A program made the position numbers and the translations under genes. A model generated the notes under the pieces. The model searched no databases. It saw nothing but the letters and a program-made list of their open reading frames with translations, and was not told the origin of the DNA. From the NCBI GenBank assembly GCA_002069125.1, contig MVZN01000005.1, forward strand, positions 29,491 to 93,490: DNA of 64,000 nucleotides, given 5' to 3'. Each line of letters starts with the position of its first letter. The stretch's first letter is position 1. The stretch is from Spirochaetes bacterium ADurb.BinA120. GTDB taxonomy: Bacteria > Spirochaetota > UBA4802 > UBA5368. Below are positions 51,095-60,600 of this stretch, in pieces.

Positions 51095-52864
51095 ATGAAA
51101 AATTCGAGCGACAGAAAGACGCTTAACCTGGCAAAGATCAGCAGCATCAACCGCCAGATCAACTCCCGCATGAGCCTGCCGGAGCTGCTCGCCGCCATTA
51201 TGGAAACCGCCCGCGAGATAGTGCATGCGGCCGGGGCCTCGCTTTTGTTGTCCGACCCGTCCACAGGCGATCTTATATTCAATATCGTGATGGGCGAACA
51301 CAAAGAGGAGATCAAGGGGGAAAAGGTTCCGCGCGGGGCGGGGATAGTGGGCATCGTCGCGGAAACGGGAAAGCCGCTCATCGTAAACAACGCCCAGAAC
51401 GATCCCAGGGTGTTCAAGAACATAGACAGCAAATCCAGCTTCATCACGCGGAACATCATCTGCGTGCCTATGACCGTTCAGGAGCGCAATATCGGCGTGC
51501 TGGAGGCCGTAAATTCGATTGGCAGGGACGCCTTTGACGGCCTCGACGTCAAACTGCTCTCCTACATCGCCGACCAGGCCGCCATCGCGATAACCAACAG
51601 ACGGCTGGTCGACGAGCTGACAAGCCGCATCAAGGAGCTCACTGCGCTCCACGAGATCTCTCAGACGGTCTCGTTCTCGCGTGCGGAGGGCGACCTTCTG
51701 GAAACCATCATCGCCTCGATGCCGCGCTCGCTTGGCGTAAGCCGTGCCTCCCTGCTCCTTTACGACCAGGCGAAAAATTCCCTCGTGCTCCGCTCCGGCC
51801 ACGGCTTTCCGGACGATGCCCCTCCGGGACAGGAGACGCCCATCGACGGCTCCATCTCCGGATATGTGTTTCGAACCGGCGATCCGCTTATCGTCGCCGA
51901 CAGGGAGCGGGAATTGGCCTTCATCGGCATCGACTCCCGACGGGTCTACCGCACCCCCTCGTTCATCTCGGTCCCGGTTCGAGGCGGAAACGATGTAATA
52001 GGGGTCCTCAACGTGGCCGACAAGACCGACAGCTCCATCTTCAACGCTTTCGATCTGCGCGTGATGTCGACCATCGCCAATTATGTAACCGAGGCGCTCC
52101 GCAACATCGAGTACGAGAAGGACAAGGAGGCCCGGCGCCGCTTCGCGCAGGAGCTGGACATCGCGGCGGAAATACAGCGGAAGATACTTCCGTCCATCCC
52201 CCCGGATTTCGGGAGCCATCGCCTTGCGGCCTTCAACCGCCCGGCCAAGGAGGTAGGGGGCGATTTTTACGACTTTTTCAATTTCGGCTCGAACAAGTAC
52301 GGGCTTGTAGTCGGCGATGTTTCGGGCAAGGGCATTCCGGCGGCGCTCTTCATGGGATCGGCGCGAAACGTCATGCGCGCTGAGGCCCGTATAAGCACCC
52401 AGCCGGAGCCGCTTTTGGTCCACTCCAATCGTTACGTCTACGACGACTCGGAATACGGGATGTTCGTTACGGCCTTTTATGTAACCATCGACGTCCACAA
52501 CCGTCTGCTTACCTATGGCAGCGCGGGCCATAACGACCAGTTGCTCATTAAAAAGAACGGCCGCCAGGCCGTCCATCTCAACGCCTCCGGGCGGGCCCTC
52601 GGGCTCTCGGCCGAATCGACCTACGAGGAGAGGGTCTACATCTACGAGCCCGGAGATCTCCTGCTCCTCTTCACCGACGGCGTGCTCGATTACCTCGGCG
52701 AGGGCGATATTGACCGCGGCGAGGAGCGGCTCATCGAGATAGCCAACCGGCACTTCGACGAGGACCCGTCGGCCATCATCGCACGCTTCAGCGACCTCAT
52801 ATCCAATAATGCGGTTGACAATTATTTCCTCGACGATTTCACTATTCTCTCCGTTAAATTCTGA
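51095..52864 (+). CDS. GAF-GAF-PP2C (SpoIIE/RsbU-type) phosphatase
   Basis: 589 residues from ATG 51095 (MKNSSDRKTLNLAKI); the open frame from 50885 adds unrelated codons. The first GAF is at about 25-170 (LLAAIMETAREIVHAAGASLLL), the second at about 190-330 (LLETIIASMPRSLGVSRASLLLYD). The phosphatase is at about 350-588 with the metal-site blocks AKEVGGDFYDFF, GDVSGKGIPAALFM and FTDGVLDY. Members dephosphorylate anti-anti-sigma proteins in partner-switching systems; GAF domains bring in a small-molecule signal. It is followed after 14 bases by an MprF-type membrane protein. Confidence 0.93.
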   Translation: MKNSSDRKTLNLAKISSINRQINSRMSLPELLAAIMETAREIVHAAGASLLLSDPSTGDLIFNIVMGEHKEEIKGEKVPRGAGIVGIVAETGKPLIVNNAQNDPRVFKNIDSKSSFITRNIICVPMTVQERNIGVLEAVNSIGRDAFDGLDVKLLSYIADQAAIAITNRRLVDELTSRIKELTALHEISQTVSFSRAEGDLLETIIASMPRSLGVSRASLLLYDQAKNSLVLRSGHGFPDDAPPGQETPIDGSISGYVFRTGDPLIVADRERELAFIGIDSRRVYRTPSFISVPVRGGNDVIGVLNVADKTDSSIFNAFDLRVMSTIANYVTEALRNIEYEKDKEARRRFAQELDIAAEIQRKILPSIPPDFGSHRLAAFNRPAKEVGGDFYDFFNFGSNKYGLVVGDVSGKGIPAALFMGSARNVMRAEARISTQPEPLLVHSNRYVYDDSEYGMFVTAFYVTIDVHNRLLTYGSAGHNDQLLIKKNGRQAVHLNASGRALGLSAESTYEERVYIYEPGDLLLLFTDGVLDYLGEGDIDRGEERLIEIANRHFDEDPSAIIARFSDLISNNAVDNYFLDDFTILSVKF

Positions 52865-52878
52865 CCCCAGGACCAACC

Positions 52879-53859
52879 GTGAAAAAATACCGGGCGATAT
52901 TCATAGGCGCGGGCTTGGCCATCCTCGCGCTGCTCTTCTACGGCTTCGGCGTCCGGAAAACCATCGATGACATCCTCGCCATGGGCTGGCGTTTCTGGAT
53001 CGTCACAGGGATTTTCCTGTTCAACAACATCTTCATGACCGCGGCATGGAAGGTGCTAATCAACCATCCGGTCAGGGCGTCCTATTATCCGCGGCTTTTC
53101 CTCGCGCGCGTGGCCGGGGACTCCACCTCCTCGGTAAACGCGATCGCTTCCGCCGCCGGAGAGGCGCTCAAGGCGATCTACATCAAGGATGCGGTCCCGT
53201 TCAAGACCGGCCTGGCCTCGGTCGTCCTGGATCGGACTGTGCACATCATCTCGAACGTGCTCATGATGCTCACCGGCATCTTCATCAGCTTTTTCGTGCT
53301 CAATATACCTCTGTGGATCTCGAGTGCAACCCTTGCGGCGTTCATCCTGGTCCTCTACGCGATGATGATGGTGCTCAAAAAACAGCGGCAGGGCTTTGTG
53401 CGCTATCTTCTGACGCGCGTACCGCGGCGCTGGCTCGACCGCTTTATGAACGTTACCCGCTGGGAAAAGGTGGATACGCTCGACGGCGAGATCGCCTTCG
53501 TTTTCAGCGACAGGAAGACCATGCGAAGCTTCTATATCTCGCTCTTCATCCACTACCTGTCGGGTTTTTTCTTCTCCAGCCTGGAGATCTATCTCATTGT
53601 CATCTTTTCGGGGAACGACATAAGCTTCGTGCACTCCATGTTTCTTTATATCTTCAGCATGTTCCTCACCAGCGTCATTTTCTTCATGCCGGCCAACCTC
53701 GGGACAAGCGAGGGTTCGTTCTCGCTGGCGCTCAGGTTCCTCGGGCACGACCCGGCCATCGGCCTTACGGTCGGACTTGTCAAGCGCCTGCGCACCATCG
53801 TTTGGTCGCTTATAGGCATCGTGATTCTCTTTTTCGCCGGGATGACCAGGAAGAACTGA
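52879..53859 (+). CDS. MprF/UPF0104-type flippase-like membrane protein
   Basis: 326 residues from GTG 52879. About eight hydrophobic segments. Conserved family blocks: INHPVRASYYPRLFLARVAGDSTS, VNAIASAAGEALKAIYIKD, VVLDRTVHI and PANLGTSEGSF. This is the membrane domain of lysylphosphatidylglycerol synthase/flippase proteins, standing alone without a synthase domain; such proteins are thought to move lipids across the inner membrane. It probably shares a transcript with the upstream phosphatase. Confidence 0.88.
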   Translation: MKKYRAIFIGAGLAILALLFYGFGVRKTIDDILAMGWRFWIVTGIFLFNNIFMTAAWKVLINHPVRASYYPRLFLARVAGDSTSSVNAIASAAGEALKAIYIKDAVPFKTGLASVVLDRTVHIISNVLMMLTGIFISFFVLNIPLWISSATLAAFILVLYAMMMVLKKQRQGFVRYLLTRVPRRWLDRFMNVTRWEKVDTLDGEIAFVFSDRKTMRSFYISLFIHYLSGFFFSSLEIYLIVIFSGNDISFVHSMFLYIFSMFLTSVIFFMPANLGTSEGSFSLALRFLGHDPAIGLTVGLVKRLRTIVWSLIGIVILFFAGMTRKN

Positions 53860-53878
53860 CGTTTTCCGCCGGGCTCTC

Positions 53879-54337
53879 TCACCTCATATATTCACAGCGG
53901 AAGTAGGCGTCCAGCCTCAGCGAATCCTTATCCCGGTCGAGTATCAGGGGGGAGGCATTGGAAAAGTCCACTATGTCGCGTTCCTCGCTGCCGGCAAGAA
54001 GCGAGCACGCCAATTTTTTCAGGTGAGGCAGGTGCCCCACGATAAGCACGTTGACGCCGAGGGACTTAAGTTCGTCCTCCATGGGACGTATGGGGTCGTC
54101 CGGATTGAGAAACGGCCTCTCCTCCATCCGCACGCCTCCCAGCGCGAAGGACACCGCCTCCGCCGTCTTACGCGCGCGGGCCTTCCCGCTGTGCAGTATC
54201 AGGCTTGGATAAAACGGCAGCCGGCGCATGAATTCCGAAAGGCGTTTTACCTGGGAAAGCCCCCTGTCGGTCAGCGGCCGCTCCGGGTCCTTTTCTGGAA
54301 CGACGGCCTCGCCGTGTTGCACCAGGATAATCTTCAC
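53879..54337 (-). CDS. sixA: phosphohistidine phosphatase SixA
   Basis: 152 residues from GTG 54337, which has AAGGAGG eight bases upstream; the frame to 54400 adds 21 codons before it. LVQHGEA (about 6-12) carries the catalytic His; the usual RHG is QHG here, common in SixA-like proteins of many phyla. LHSGKARARKTAEAV and VLIVGHLPHLKKLA complete the histidine-phosphatase fold. SixA removes phosphate from phosphohistidine, for example in the ArcB or PTS-Ntr NPr proteins. No histidine-containing phosphotransfer gene is next to it. Confidence 0.9.
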   Translation of the reverse strand: MKIILVQHGEAVVPEKDPERPLTDRGLSQVKRLSEFMRRLPFYPSLILHSGKARARKTAEAVSFALGGVRMEERPFLNPDDPIRPMEDELKSLGVNVLIVGHLPHLKKLACSLLAGSEERDIVDFSNASPLILDRDKDSLRLDAYFRCEYMR

Positions 54338-54496
54338 CGCGGCACCTCCTTCCTTTCTGTTTTTTATTCGAGTATAAACGATGAGCCCAAGGCAAGGCAA
54401 ACCAAATAATAATGAAAATCCGTTTGATATTTCCCCGGATAGAGGACAATGAGGATGTAAACGCCGTCACGGAAAGCTGCAATAATCGGAGGCGGG

Positions 54497-55405
54497 ATGA
54501 TTCGTAGGCTCTATAATCGGTTCCGTGGAAGGCCGTACTACCGGAAGAGAAAAAGGGTCCTCGTGCTTGAGGGCGGGGGCATGCGGGGGATATTCCTCGC
54601 CGGCGTGCTGCAATCTTTCACGGACCGGAAATACTTCCCCTGGAGGCTCATCATCGGCTCGTCCGCCGGCGCCCTGACCGGAACGGCCTACGCCGCGGGC
54701 CAGATACACCTCGCGCGAGACGCCTTTTTCACCGAGCTTCTCTCGGGGAGGTTCATAAATCTCACCAACATCCTTCGCCCCGAAAAACACATTCTCGATC
54801 TGGACTGGATGGTGGATACCATCATACAGGGTCCCGAACCGCTCGATGAGCGCGCTCTCGCCCGGTCGTGCCCTGTGCTTATAACCGCAACCGACTGCCG
54901 CCCGGACAACCCGCCCCGGACCCTGTACCTCAGCTCGCGAAAGGACGCGATCGCGACCGCCCTAAAGGCGACTGCGGCCATTCCCGTGTTGTACCGGGGT
55001 TTCGTCGAATACGGCCCCCACCATCTTCTGGACGGCGGGCTGCTCGATCCCATCCCTTACGGCAGGGCGCTGGAGATGGGATACGACGAGGACGAAATCG
55101 CGGTCGTAGTTACACGACATCGCGGATACCGAAAGAAGGAGGAATCCTTCTGGGTCAAGTCATTGTACGAATCCTACTACAGGGACCATCGCTACCGTTT
55201 TCTGGTGGAGGCCATGGGCAGCAGGTTCCTCCTGTACAACAGGGCCCTCGACGATCTGGAACGGCGGCACCGCGGTATCGATGTCATCTATCCTCCGGAC
55301 GACTTCCGGGTCGACCGGCTTACCCGCGACGGTAAAAGGATAATGGAGGGCTTTGCGCAAGGAGCGATAGCCGGAAGGGAATATCTCCGGAGCCTAAGGG
55401 GCTAA
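54497..55405 (+). CDS. patatin-like phospholipase
   Basis: 302 residues; GGAGG just upstream. The oxyanion hole LEGGGMRGIF is at about 22-31, the nucleophile elbow GSSAG near 54-58 (Ser56), and the Asp of the catalytic dyad in LLDGGLLDP near 180. Patatins hydrolyse acyl chains of phospholipids. This is the YjjU-type subfamily (DUF6363-like C-terminus with YRKKEESFWVKSLYESYYR). No signal peptide, so it is cytoplasmic or peripheral. It is convergent with the FecR gene. Confidence 0.92.
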   Translation: MIRRLYNRFRGRPYYRKRKRVLVLEGGGMRGIFLAGVLQSFTDRKYFPWRLIIGSSAGALTGTAYAAGQIHLARDAFFTELLSGRFINLTNILRPEKHILDLDWMVDTIIQGPEPLDERALARSCPVLITATDCRPDNPPRTLYLSSRKDAIATALKATAAIPVLYRGFVEYGPHHLLDGGLLDPIPYGRALEMGYDEDEIAVVVTRHRGYRKKEESFWVKSLYESYYRDHRYRFLVEAMGSRFLLYNRALDDLERRHRGIDVIYPPDDFRVDRLTRDGKRIMEGFAQGAIAGREYLRSLRG

Positions 55406-55410
55406 GCCGG

Positions 55411-56472
55411 CTATTTTTTAGGGGGCTTCGTCGATTCCTTGTCGAACCCTCCCTTGATCTTTTCCATGCTCTCCCGGTGCCTGCCCATGATCTCCTCGTA
55501 GGCCTTTCGATATGCCTCTCGAACCTCCCGCAGGGCCTCGCAGTTTCTGCGCTGCTGCTCGGCGACCCTGTTCGACTCCTCCTTTATCCGGTGAAAGCTA
55601 TCGTAAATGTCCGCCTTTTCCCTGCCGTATCGTTCGAGAATACCGTCTATCGAGGCCGCGGCGCTCTCGTTCAGCAGGGCATCGTCCTCCATATCCCTCT
55701 GGACTACCGACAGCTCCTCCCCGGCCTTTTCCATCTCCTTCCTTCCCATTGGCCCGGAGCCGCTCAGCCTGGAGTCTATATTCCCCAGCCGCGCCGACGA
55801 CTTCGCGCTTCGCTCGCCCATGGTCCCCATGTAGCCCTCGAATTTTCTTGCGCGCCCTTCGGCATCACGCTCCATCTCCTCGTCGCGAGCCGCCTTCCAG
55901 GCCGCAAGGTCGATGTCCTCGCCGTCCTCGGCCGGGGGCTCCGAAAGGCCTATCCTCGCACGCGCCGAAGGGCCAAGGTCGGCCCTGCCGTATGGATTGC
56001 GCAACTCGATCGTCCCCTCCTTCATCTCCACGCGCGAATCGGCCCCGTCGCTTACCCCCACAAGGAAATCCGTACCGCGCACCGAACATACCGTAGTTGG
56101 CGTGACCACCTTGCGCTCCGAGCCGCGCGCAAGCTTTTGAAAGCGGGCATTAACCGCGCCGGATATTACCGAAACGGATCCCGAGTCCTTCACGGTGACG
56201 CTGCCTATTCTTATCCTGCTTTTTTCCATTACGCGGATCTCGCTGCCGTCCCCGTAGGACAGGACCGCCATGCCGCCCGCCGCCGTGATTACGGTATCGC
56301 CGTCGGCAAGCCTGCCGCCAAGCGCCGCGGAGGACGACTTGCCGTCACGCACCATGGTGACGCCGCCTACGATGAACGAAAACTCCAAGGCAAACGCCCC
56401 CTCCGGGGCGGCCGTAATGGCCGCCACCGCGAACAGGGCCGAAACGGTGCGCACGATCGAAGTCCTATTCAT
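55411..56472 (-). CDS. exported FecR-domain protein
   Basis: 353 residues with a signal peptide (VSALFAVAAITAAPEGAFA). The FecR domain (about 45-165) reads DGDTVITAAGGMAVLSYGDGSE, VMEKSRIRIGS and TTVCSVRGTDFLVGV. The rest (200-350) is a long charged coiled coil. FecR domains in classical systems pass surface signals to ECF sigma factors, but stand-alone exported copies often bind peptidoglycan or sense envelope state. It starts one base after the stop of the receiver-PP2C gene, forming one transcription unit with it and the TPR-CHAT gene. Confidence 0.88.
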   Translation of the reverse strand: MNRTSIVRTVSALFAVAAITAAPEGAFALEFSFIVGGVTMVRDGKSSSAALGGRLADGDTVITAAGGMAVLSYGDGSEIRVMEKSRIRIGSVTVKDSGSVSVISGAVNARFQKLARGSERKVVTPTTVCSVRGTDFLVGVSDGADSRVEMKEGTIELRNPYGRADLGPSARARIGLSEPPAEDGEDIDLAAWKAARDEEMERDAEGRARKFEGYMGTMGERSAKSSARLGNIDSRLSGSGPMGRKEMEKAGEELSVVQRDMEDDALLNESAAASIDGILERYGREKADIYDSFHRIKEESNRVAEQQRRNCEALREVREAYRKAYEEIMGRHRESMEKIKGGFDKESTKPPKK

Positions 56473-56473
56473 C

Positions 56474-57691
56474 TTACACCTCCCTTTCCCTGTAGCTCAT
56501 GCCGATCAGGGTGATATCATCACCCGGGCGCTGGGAACCGCTGAATTCCATCACTCTTTCAAACAGCCTCTCTATAAGCTCGTGTATCTTCATCCCGCCA
56601 AGGCTTTTAAGCAACTCCAGAAAAACCCCCTGCCCCATGATCCTGTCATTCTTTCCGGTCTGCTCGAACACTCCATCCGTGTAGAAAACCAGCCTGTCCC
56701 CCGGGGCGATCCGCACGCTCTCGTTCCTATACACGGAGTTCTCGAATATCCCGACGAACGGGCTGTTGGGATCGAGGAACAGGGAGTTTCCGTCAGCGTG
56801 TATAATCGCGGGCGAGGGGATGCCGGCGTTGCAGTAGGTGAGGGCCCCTTTAGCCAGGTCGAACAGCCCGTAAAATATGGTGACGTAGTTATAACTCATC
56901 CTCTTCTGCGAACCGATCAGAAAGGCGTTGACCTCGCTCATAAAATCGGAGGGCGCCGGGCCGGAGGCGCGGACCGAGCTTATGGCGGTCTTAACCATAG
57001 CCGAATAGAGCGCGGCCGGCACGCCGTGCCCCGAAACGTCGGCAAAAACGAATGAGAAGAGTTCCCTGCCGTAAATAATAAAATCAAAAAAATCGCCGCT
57101 TACCTTTTCAACCGGCCTGAACTTCAGCGCCAGATCAAATCGGTCGATCTCCGGCAGGACCGCCGGAAACAGGCATTGCTGCAGGTTCGCGGCGATATCG
57201 AGCTCCTTTTCGATCTCAATGTTCCGGGCGTAGATCTCCGCGTTGAGCGTTTCGAGCTCCTGGTTCTTGTTACGGAGCTCTTCGAGAAGGGCGCGGTTCT
57301 CCAGTACGAGCCTCCGCGCCTCGAGCGCCCGCTCCACAGAAATGCTTATCTGTTCGTTTTTAAAGGGCTTCAGGATGAAGTCGGTCGCCCCGCTCTGAAG
57401 GGCGGAGATGGCGATATCTATGTCCCCATACCCGGTAATGAGAATGACCGGGATTCCCGAGTCCACAAGCTGCACCCTGTCGAGGAATTGGATGCCGTCC
57501 ATTCCTGGAAGGTTTACGTCGGCGATGATTACGTCGACCGCGCCGAGGTCCTCCGAACGGATGGCCTCCTCCGCGCTCTCGTACCCCCTCGCCGAGTACT
57601 CCTTTTTGAGGATGCGGCATATGAGATCATTGACGAGCTTGTCGTCGTCGATGACCACCACATTCGCCCTGGCGCGCGGCCCCTCATCCAC
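56474..57691 (-). CDS. response regulator with PP2C (SpoIIE/RsbU-type) output
   Basis: 405 residues. The receiver domain (about 10-130) has VVIDDDKLVN, the phosphoacceptor Asp in IIADVNLPGMDG (near 55), the switch Thr in VILITGYGD and FILKPFKNE. A coiled coil joins it to the phosphatase (about 175-400) with VEKVSGDFFDFI, ADVSGHGVPAALYS and FYTDGVFEQ. Phosphorylation probably switches the phosphatase, which dephosphorylates an anti-anti-sigma protein. It lies five bases after the TPR-CHAT gene and one before the FecR gene, so the three are co-transcribed. Confidence 0.95.
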   Translation of the reverse strand: MDEGPRARANVVVIDDDKLVNDLICRILKKEYSARGYESAEEAIRSEDLGAVDVIIADVNLPGMDGIQFLDRVQLVDSGIPVILITGYGDIDIAISALQSGATDFILKPFKNEQISISVERALEARRLVLENRALLEELRNKNQELETLNAEIYARNIEIEKELDIAANLQQCLFPAVLPEIDRFDLALKFRPVEKVSGDFFDFIIYGRELFSFVFADVSGHGVPAALYSAMVKTAISSVRASGPAPSDFMSEVNAFLIGSQKRMSYNYVTIFYGLFDLAKGALTYCNAGIPSPAIIHADGNSLFLDPNSPFVGIFENSVYRNESVRIAPGDRLVFYTDGVFEQTGKNDRIMGQGVFLELLKSLGGMKIHELIERLFERVMEFSGSQRPGDDITLIGMSYREREV

Positions 57692-57696
57692 CGCCG

Positions 57697-60600
57697 TTAC
57701 CTTCCTTCATCGGGCGCGTTAAGATACAGCCGTATCCCCGCCCAGTACGCCGGATGGCTGAACTGCCTTCTCGAACGTACTCCCTGCTTTGCCATCTCGA
57801 AAGCCGCTGCGGGGCCGGCCCCGGATGTAAGCTCACGATAGAGAATATCCACGAAAACCGCATTGTTGACGTCGTGCACCGCCGCGTCGTTTATCACCAG
57901 CGCCCTGGCGCCTCCTATGCCCGCAAACAGCGCGAACTCGGAATACCCCATAACTCCAAAGGCCTCGCCCGACGGCAGGTAAAGAAGAGAGGCCCGCCCC
58001 ACGGATTCGCCGAACGGCGCGCCTCCGATGGAGAGCGTACCCATGAGGGGATTGTACACGGTATCGCCCATGAGGTGGCCGATCCCAGGGCCGGCGGGCT
58101 TCTCCGCGCTCCAGGGGATGCCGGACTGCCTTAGGGCGACCCGCTCGAGATCGTGATACAGAGCCTCGCCCTTACCGCCGATAAGGGAAAGACCGGGCCG
58201 GAGCCTTTCGTAATCGCGCAGCGCCGATATTATCGAGGAGCAGTACGCCACGCTGTGGGTCTCGCCGAGCATGTTCCTTTCGCCCGCTATCTCGAACGGA
58301 ACCTGTTCGAGGTCGCCGTCCACTATAAGGATGACCGACTTCCTGCTTCGGTAGTAGTTCTCGAAGGGTTTGAGCAGGGCCGCAAGCTCTCGGGAAACCG
58401 CCGCCACTCCGCCGAAGGAGCCGGTTGCGTCGCGATAACGCTCCGCAAGTTCGAGGGCGCGCCCATATCCCCCCTGAATACGGACCGGCTCCATAAACTG
58501 CCGGGCGATCGTCCACCCCAGAATATCGTTTCCATTTCTGACCAGATAGAGGACCACCGCGTTTTCGGGAATGCGCCGCTGAAAGGCCTCCACAGGAATC
58601 GTTCGCGCCAGGGCCCCGGCCTGAAGCGCGGGGTTCGCGTTTAGAAGGCCGATAAAACGCTCACTGCCGGCGGCCCTGTCGCGTATTCCTCCGAATTCGA
58701 GGACCGCGTCGCGCGGCAGGCGCGCGGATACGCCCGGGAATCGTGAACGCAGCCGAAGCTGTTTCTTGTTTTCCGCGAAGACGAGAGCCGCGAGGTAGTC
58801 CCCTCTGCTCATCCTGTAGGAAATCATGAAGTCCAGGCTCTGTTCGGCGAGGTCCTTCAGGCCGAACTGCCCGAGGACGCCCGGGTTCGCGTCGAGCGCG
58901 CCAAGCCCCTCGAGTATACGCGATTCGACCGCCGCCCATTCCTCTTCGGTGGCCTGTTTCTTCTTTATGATGCGCGCCAGTTCAAGCCGGGCGTCGAGCA
59001 GCCCGGCGATATGTCGAAGCTCTTCCTCCGAGGCCCGGAGAGCCTCCGCCCTGGCCGATGCCTCACCGAACCTGCCGAGCGAAATCTCGTTCTCGAGGAG
59101 CAGGATCTCGAGGCGAGCGGCCAGAGGGTGCTCCCCGGAGATCAGCGCCCTGGCGGCCCTTGCCTGCCCATAGGAATCCTGGAAGCGCGAGGCCCTGTAC
59201 AGCTCGGAGCCGAGGACATAGCCGTACGATGCACGAATGACGGGAACATTCACCCTTTCGGCCGCGGGCTTCATGGCCTCCAGCACGGTGAGCGCCTCTT
59301 CGTAACGACGCTCGGCCGCGCTTAGCTCATGGAGCCTTGTAAAAACCGGAAACAGATCCATCCAAAAAGCCCCCGCCGCGATGCGCTCGAGGTCGATCGC
59401 ACCCAGCAGGGCGCGTACGCCCGCAAAACGCTGCCTCTGTATATAGCGCTCCACCGCGGCCGCGATCGGGAAGGGGGAGAGCCGGTCATAGCGGCCGTTC
59501 TCCTCTAAAAGGGGAAATGCAAGGTTCCTGATCCGATCCCCATCAACCTCATTGAAAAGCGCGAGTATTCCGGCCGCACGCCTTTCGCGCGCCTCGAGGC
59601 CGGTTGTCCTTCCCCCCAGGAGCGCTATCTTGCACGCCTCACGCGGAGAGAACGAAGAGCCCGCGCCGATGCCGGCCGCAAGGAGCCTCGCGTCGCTTAC
59701 CCTTCCCGAGGCGTACAGGTATTCGGCCAGAAGCAGTCTCAGTCGGTCTGATGACAGAAGGCGCCCGCATTCGGAAAGCGCCTTCGTCGGAATTTCGGCC
59801 GTATGGCCGTGTCCCTTCGCAATGCCGACGGCGAATTCAAGCGCGCGGTACTCGGCGGGCATCCCTTCCTTTTCTCGCGCTATCGATCCCGCCGCCTCGT
59901 CGATCAAGCCGCGATACAGCAAGAGGTACGCCCTCCATGCCTCGCCCCTCTCGCGCACATCCGCCGGGACCTCCGCCCCGCCGGATAGCACCCGGTCTAT
60001 ATCGGCCGCGGCCGCGGCCGGCTCGTCCGAAAGAAGCGCAAGCTCCGCCGAATGGAGAGCGTACAGCGCGGGGGCGCCCGGATCGCCGCGTACAGAGTCG
60101 CTCCAGCGGTCCAGGTATACGCGAGCCCTCAAGGCATCGCCGCCGCGCATCTTTTCGAGAAAGCCCGTATACAGGGCGGCCCCCCGGCTCACATCCTTCG
60201 GCCGCCCGGCAATCCCCTCACCGGCCATGCCAAAGGCGAGAGCCGTCCCGTCCTTACCCTCAGCGGCGTTATTGATCGAGCCGCGCCCGGACACAATGGC
60301 CTTTTCTACCAGCCGGACCAGCGCTTTTTGGTCGGGCTCACGGCAGAGCACAAGCGAAGCGGCGCCGGCATATCGCGCGGCCTCCGCGGCAAGCAAGGCC
60401 TCCTCCGACACCAGGCTGTCCATGTTCAGGACAAGGAGCTCCGCATCCATACGTTTGGCGAACAGGGAGGCCGGCGAGAAGCGTTTTTTGCTCCCGGCGG
60501 AGACCACAAGCGCCGAATAGCGCGAAAGCTCGCCTTCGCCCGACTCGCCCCCGCGTATAAACAGCCGTTCCAGCGCCGGCTCGGCCGCCAGCCTATCGGC

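Noticed and set aside
51074..52876. 600-residue open frame on the minus strand opposite the GAF-PP2C gene
   Set aside because: It lies wholly antisense to a clear gene with GAF and PP2C motifs. Long antisense frames are common in GC-rich codon usage, and the translation has no motif.
55477..56514. 345-residue plus-strand frame
   Set aside because: Antisense to the FecR gene; translation is Arg/His/Pro-rich.
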